Assembly (NCBI GenBank): GCA_046583095.1
Contig: JAYGDB010000234.1
Span: forward strand, 1-27,617
From: JAJDAN01 sp046583095
GTDB taxonomy: Bacteria; Myxococcota_A; UBA9160; UBA4427
Length of the DNA: 27,617 nt
Direction: 5' to 3'
Part shown: one piece after another, positions 25,219-27,617 of the stretch
Position numbering within the stretch: position 1 is the stretch's first letter
Layout: every line of letters starts with the position of its first letter
The notes under the pieces: model-generated
The model's database searches: none
Told to the model about the DNA's origin: nothing
Seen by the model: only the letters and a program-made list of their open reading frames with translations
Made by a program: the position numbers and the translations under genes

Positions 25219-26529
25219 ATGAGGCTCTTCTCGGGCTCGCTCGTAACGATTCTGTTGCTGTGCGCGGTCACCCTGTCGGCACGAGCCGCCATCACGATGA
25301 CCGACGACGAGGAGGTCGTCGTCGAGTCCCACGAGGTGATCGACGACGATCTGATCGTGTGGGCGAGCTACATCCGGATCGACGGACTGGTGAAGGGCGA
25401 TCTGATCGCGTTCGGAAGCGAGATCGTCGTCGAGGGCATCGTCGAGGGGGATTTGATCGCGCTCGGCCGCAGCGTCTACCTGAACGGACGGGTGGGCGAC
25501 GATGCGCGCATCGCCGCGTACGCGGTGGCCCTCGGCGAGAAGGCGCGCGTGGGCGATGATCTTTTCGATCTGGGCTACAGCCTCGAGACGAAGTCCGGCA
25601 GTGCGGTCGGTGGCACGCTCCACACCGCCAGCCGACAGGCTCTCCTTGCCGGCCAGGTCGTCGAATCCGTGCTCGTGCGCGCGGGTGCTCTCGAGCTTCG
25701 CGGCCTCACGGGGGGAGATGTCCGTGCGGTGGTGGGTGGCCTCGAGGGCGTTGCCCACTCGAACTTCGTCATCGATCTCGCACTCGAGATTCCGAACGTC
25801 CCGGACGGCATGAACCTCGGCCCGGGCACCACGGTCGGAGGCGACCTCGTGTATCGATCCCAGCAGCCAGCTGCCGTCGACGTGGCTGCCCGCATCGACG
25901 GCGAGGTTCGCCACCGGGACTGGCGCACGAGCCCGGACTTGCCCATCGAGCTTCCCGCCCTCGGCGATGACGAGTCGCGATTCAGCGAGGCGCTGAGCCA
26001 ACTGGCTGTCTTGCTGGTGGTGGGTCTGCTGCTGGCCGTGATGATGCCCGGGTGGCTGCGAATGCGAGGCGAGAGCGTTCGCGACGGCCCGGCGACGATG
26101 CTCGGCTGGGGGATCGGCGCGCTGGTCTTCGGCGGTCTCGCGAGCTTCGCGATCGGCATCCTGGGTTTCCTGCTGGTCGCGTTGGCCTTATCGGCGGAAT
26201 CGGGGGGCTTGGCGGGAGCTTCGATCGTTGCGGGGGTCCTGCTGCAACTGGTCCTATTCGGTGTCTTCGGGCTCGCGGTCGTGTTCGTCGCACCCGCTCT
26301 GACGAGCGCCGGCATCGGAAGCGCGTTGCTCGCCCGCCTGCAGCCACGAGCGGACGACTCGGCTCCGTCGCTCCTCGACAACATGCTGCTGCTGACCGTC
26401 GGCGGCGTGGTCTACACGGCGCTCCGGGCGATCCCGGGGCTGGGGTGGTGGATCGGCGCATGCGGCACGCTGGTCGGACTCGGTGCGCTGGCCCTGTGGC
26501 TCCGCGAGGTGTCGCGGGACAGGGACTAG
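25219..26529 (+). CDS. exported polymer-forming (bactofilin-like) protein with four membrane segments
   Basis: 436 residues, ATG at 25219 with GGAGG 5 bases upstream. A signal peptide (MRLFSGSLVTILLLCAVTLS, then ARA) precedes β-helix-like repeats (about 40–235): DDLIVWASYIRIDGLVKGDL, IVVEGIVEGDLIALGRSVYL, NGRVGDDARIAAYAVALG. These short turns (G-x-V-x-G-D) are typical of the polymer-forming/bactofilin fold. After residue 255 come hydrophobic segments near 258–278, 294–325, 331–361 and 385–427. The β-helix would face the periplasm, unlike cytoplasmic bactofilins. Similar exported proteins are annotated only as polymer-forming cytoskeletal or DUF proteins. A structural or sensing role at the envelope is inferred. 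Probably co-transcribed with the SDR gene. Confidence 0.7.
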   Translation: MRLFSGSLVTILLLCAVTLSARAAITMTDDEEVVVESHEVIDDDLIVWASYIRIDGLVKGDLIAFGSEIVVEGIVEGDLIALGRSVYLNGRVGDDARIAAYAVALGEKARVGDDLFDLGYSLETKSGSAVGGTLHTASRQALLAGQVVESVLVRAGALELRGLTGGDVRAVVGGLEGVAHSNFVIDLALEIPNVPDGMNLGPGTTVGGDLVYRSQQPAAVDVAARIDGEVRHRDWRTSPDLPIELPALGDDESRFSEALSQLAVLLVVGLLLAVMMPGWLRMRGESVRDGPATMLGWGIGALVFGGLASFAIGILGFLLVALALSAESGGLAGASIVAGVLLQLVLFGVFGLAVVFVAPALTSAGIGSALLARLQPRADDSAPSLLDNMLLLTVGGVVYTALRAIPGLGWWIGACGTLVGLGALALWLREVSRDRD

Positions 26530-26601
26530 CTGCGAAGATCCGGGCGCGTCGAGCAGCCGTCGAAACGCGTAGCTACGCCCGGGTCCTCCGTCCCACCGTG
26601 A

Positions 26602-26607
26602 TACCCT
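26602..26607 (+). promoter_or_regulatory. leaderless-type extended -10 box for the sulfatase
   Basis: TGATACCCT (hexamer TACCCT), then 6 bases (CGACAG), then the ATG at 26614. No Shine-Dalgarno sequence. The TGn before the hexamer makes it an extended -10. It lies in the 84-bp gap after the membrane-protein gene. Confidence 0.55.
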
Positions 26608-26613
26608 CGACAG

Positions 26614-27617
26614 ATGCGACTCCTCTACATCGACATCGACACGCAGCGACCCGATCACCTGGGTTGCTACGGCTACCCCCGCGCCACCAGCCCGAACATC
26701 GATCGGATCGCCGAACAGGGCATTCGCTTCGAGCGCGTGTACGCATCCGACACGCCTTGTCTGCCTAGCCGCTCGGCGCTGATCACCGGCCGCTTCGGCA
26801 TCCACAACGGTGCGATCGGCCATGGCGGCACCGCCGGCGACCTGACTCTCGACGGCGAGTCGCGCGGGTTCCGGAACACCCTGGGCGTGGCGAGCTGGGC
26901 GACCCGCATGGCAAACCGCGGGATGCGAACCGCAACGGTCAGCTCGTTTGCAACGCGGCACTGCTCCTATCACTGGCTGGCGGGCTTCCGCGAGAGCTAC
27001 GACGTTGGCAAGGGCGGCCTCGAGAGCGCCGACGAGGTCAATGCCATCGCGCTCGACTGGCTGGACCGACACGGACACGAGGAGGATTGGTTCCTCCACG
27101 TCCACTACTGGGATCCCCACACGCCGTACCGGGCGCCGGCGTCGATGGGCGAGCCGTTCGCACAGGAGCCGCTGCCGGGCTGGCTCAGCGAGGAAGTTCG
27201 CGCCGAACACTGGAAGGGCTACGGGCCGCACTCCGCACGCGAGGTGATGGGCTTCGGGGTCGACCCCGCCGTCCAGAAGCTCTTCCCTCGCCAGCCGCTC
27301 GAGTGTCCGAGTCTCGACGAGGTTCGCGCTCTGGTCGATGGCTACGACTGCGGGGTGCTGTATGCGGACGAGCACGCTGGGCAGCTGTTCGAGAAGCTCG
27401 CCTCCCTGCAGGTTTTCGATGACACGGCCGTGATGATCTCCGCCGATCACGGCGAAACCTTGGGCGAACTCAACATCTACGGCGATCACCAGACCGCAGA
27501 CGAGCTGACGGCCCGGGTTCCGATGATCCTGCGCTGGCCCGAGCTGGGCGACGACCACGCCGGGCGAGTCGACCGCGGCTTCCACTACCAGTTCGACGTC
27601 GCGGCTTCGGTGCTCGA
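26614..27617 (+). CDS. sulfatase family protein, truncated by the window edge
   Basis: 334 complete codons are in view with no stop; the gene continues past the right edge. The start MRLLYIDIDTQRPDHLGCYG carries the metal-binding acids D7 and D9. CLPSRSALITGR (from C49) is a perfect C-x-P-S-R sulfatase motif, in which the Cys is oxidised to formylglycine by a maturation enzyme. Further conserved parts are HVHYWDPHTPY, DEHAGQLFEKL and MISADHGETLGE. It probably hydrolyses a sulfate ester, or a phosphonate or phosphate ester as in some relatives. No signal peptide, so this form is cytoplasmic unless exported otherwise. The promoter context indicates its own leaderless transcript. No maturase is in the window. 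Confidence 0.88.
   Translation, partial: MRLLYIDIDTQRPDHLGCYGYPRATSPNIDRIAEQGIRFERVYASDTPCLPSRSALITGRFGIHNGAIGHGGTAGDLTLDGESRGFRNTLGVASWATRMANRGMRTATVSSFATRHCSYHWLAGFRESYDVGKGGLESADEVNAIALDWLDRHGHEEDWFLHVHYWDPHTPYRAPASMGEPFAQEPLPGWLSEEVRAEHWKGYGPHSAREVMGFGVDPAVQKLFPRQPLECPSLDEVRALVDGYDCGVLYADEHAGQLFEKLASLQVFDDTAVMISADHGETLGELNIYGDHQTADELTARVPMILRWPELGDDHAGRVDRGFHYQFDVAASVL

Noticed and set aside
24184..26001. A 605-codon minus-strand frame across the SDR and membrane-protein genes
   Set aside because: Antisense to two well-supported genes and without recognisable domains.

Overview
The window comes from a high-GC Gram-negative bacterium. A GspA/ExeA–GspB pair (type II secretion) sits at the left edge and a RegB/RegA redox two-component pair at about 17.3–19.2 kb. 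The rest is rich in SDR, thiolase-like, metal-dependent amidohydrolase, acyl-CoA ligase and luciferase-like genes. This mix fits an aerobic or facultative heterotroph degrading acyl, alicyclic or aromatic compounds, perhaps an uncultured lineage near the former Deltaproteobacteria (Myxococcota/Binatota-like). The taxon is inferred from gene content only. No rRNA, tRNA, CRISPR array, insertion sequence or phage gene is visible. Coding is dense, and many gene pairs overlap by a few bases.

Layout. 1–1910 (minus): start of a gspB-like gene, then gspA. 2039–2914 (plus): type II pantothenate kinase. 2973–4520 (minus): exported AMIN-domain protein with a transmembrane helix and a coiled coil. 4828–7187 (minus): two overlapping ArsA/Get3-type ATPases, each with a C-terminal HSP20-like domain. 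7251–14403 (minus): an apparent operon, in transcription order an amidohydrolase_2 protein, TetR regulator, DUF35 protein, Cys-less thiolase-like protein, D-aminoacylase-type amidohydrolase and acyl-CoA ligase, then a small zinc-ribbon protein. 14440–19173 (plus): SDR, oligopeptidase B, RegB-type kinase and RegA-type regulator. 19214–20728 (minus): a second thiolase-like protein. 20778–21620 (plus): luciferase-like oxidoreductase. 21637–24349 (minus): membrane-anchored Fe-S aldo/keto reductase preceded by an MBL-fold hydrolase. 24409–26529 (plus): SDR and an exported polymer-forming/polytopic membrane protein. 26614–end (plus): a truncated sulfatase.

The genes of the 7–14 kb operon look like one catabolic module: a CoA ligase to activate an acid, a DUF35–thiolase-like pair that could make or cleave C–C bonds on CoA esters, two hydrolases and a local TetR repressor. 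The substrate cannot be read from sequence.

The most distinctive non-coding signal is a repeated promoter layout. At five gene starts (7187, 14403, 14440, 17318, 26614) a TANNNT hexamer lies 6 or 7 bases before the start codon, with no consensus (AGGAGG-like) Shine-Dalgarno sequence, as expected for leaderless transcripts. Two of these promoters face each other across only 36 bp. Other points of interest are the twin ArsA–HSP20 fusions, the membrane-anchored Fe-S aldo/keto reductase with an internal twin-arginine motif, and the thiolase-like proteins that appear to lack the nucleophilic cysteine.
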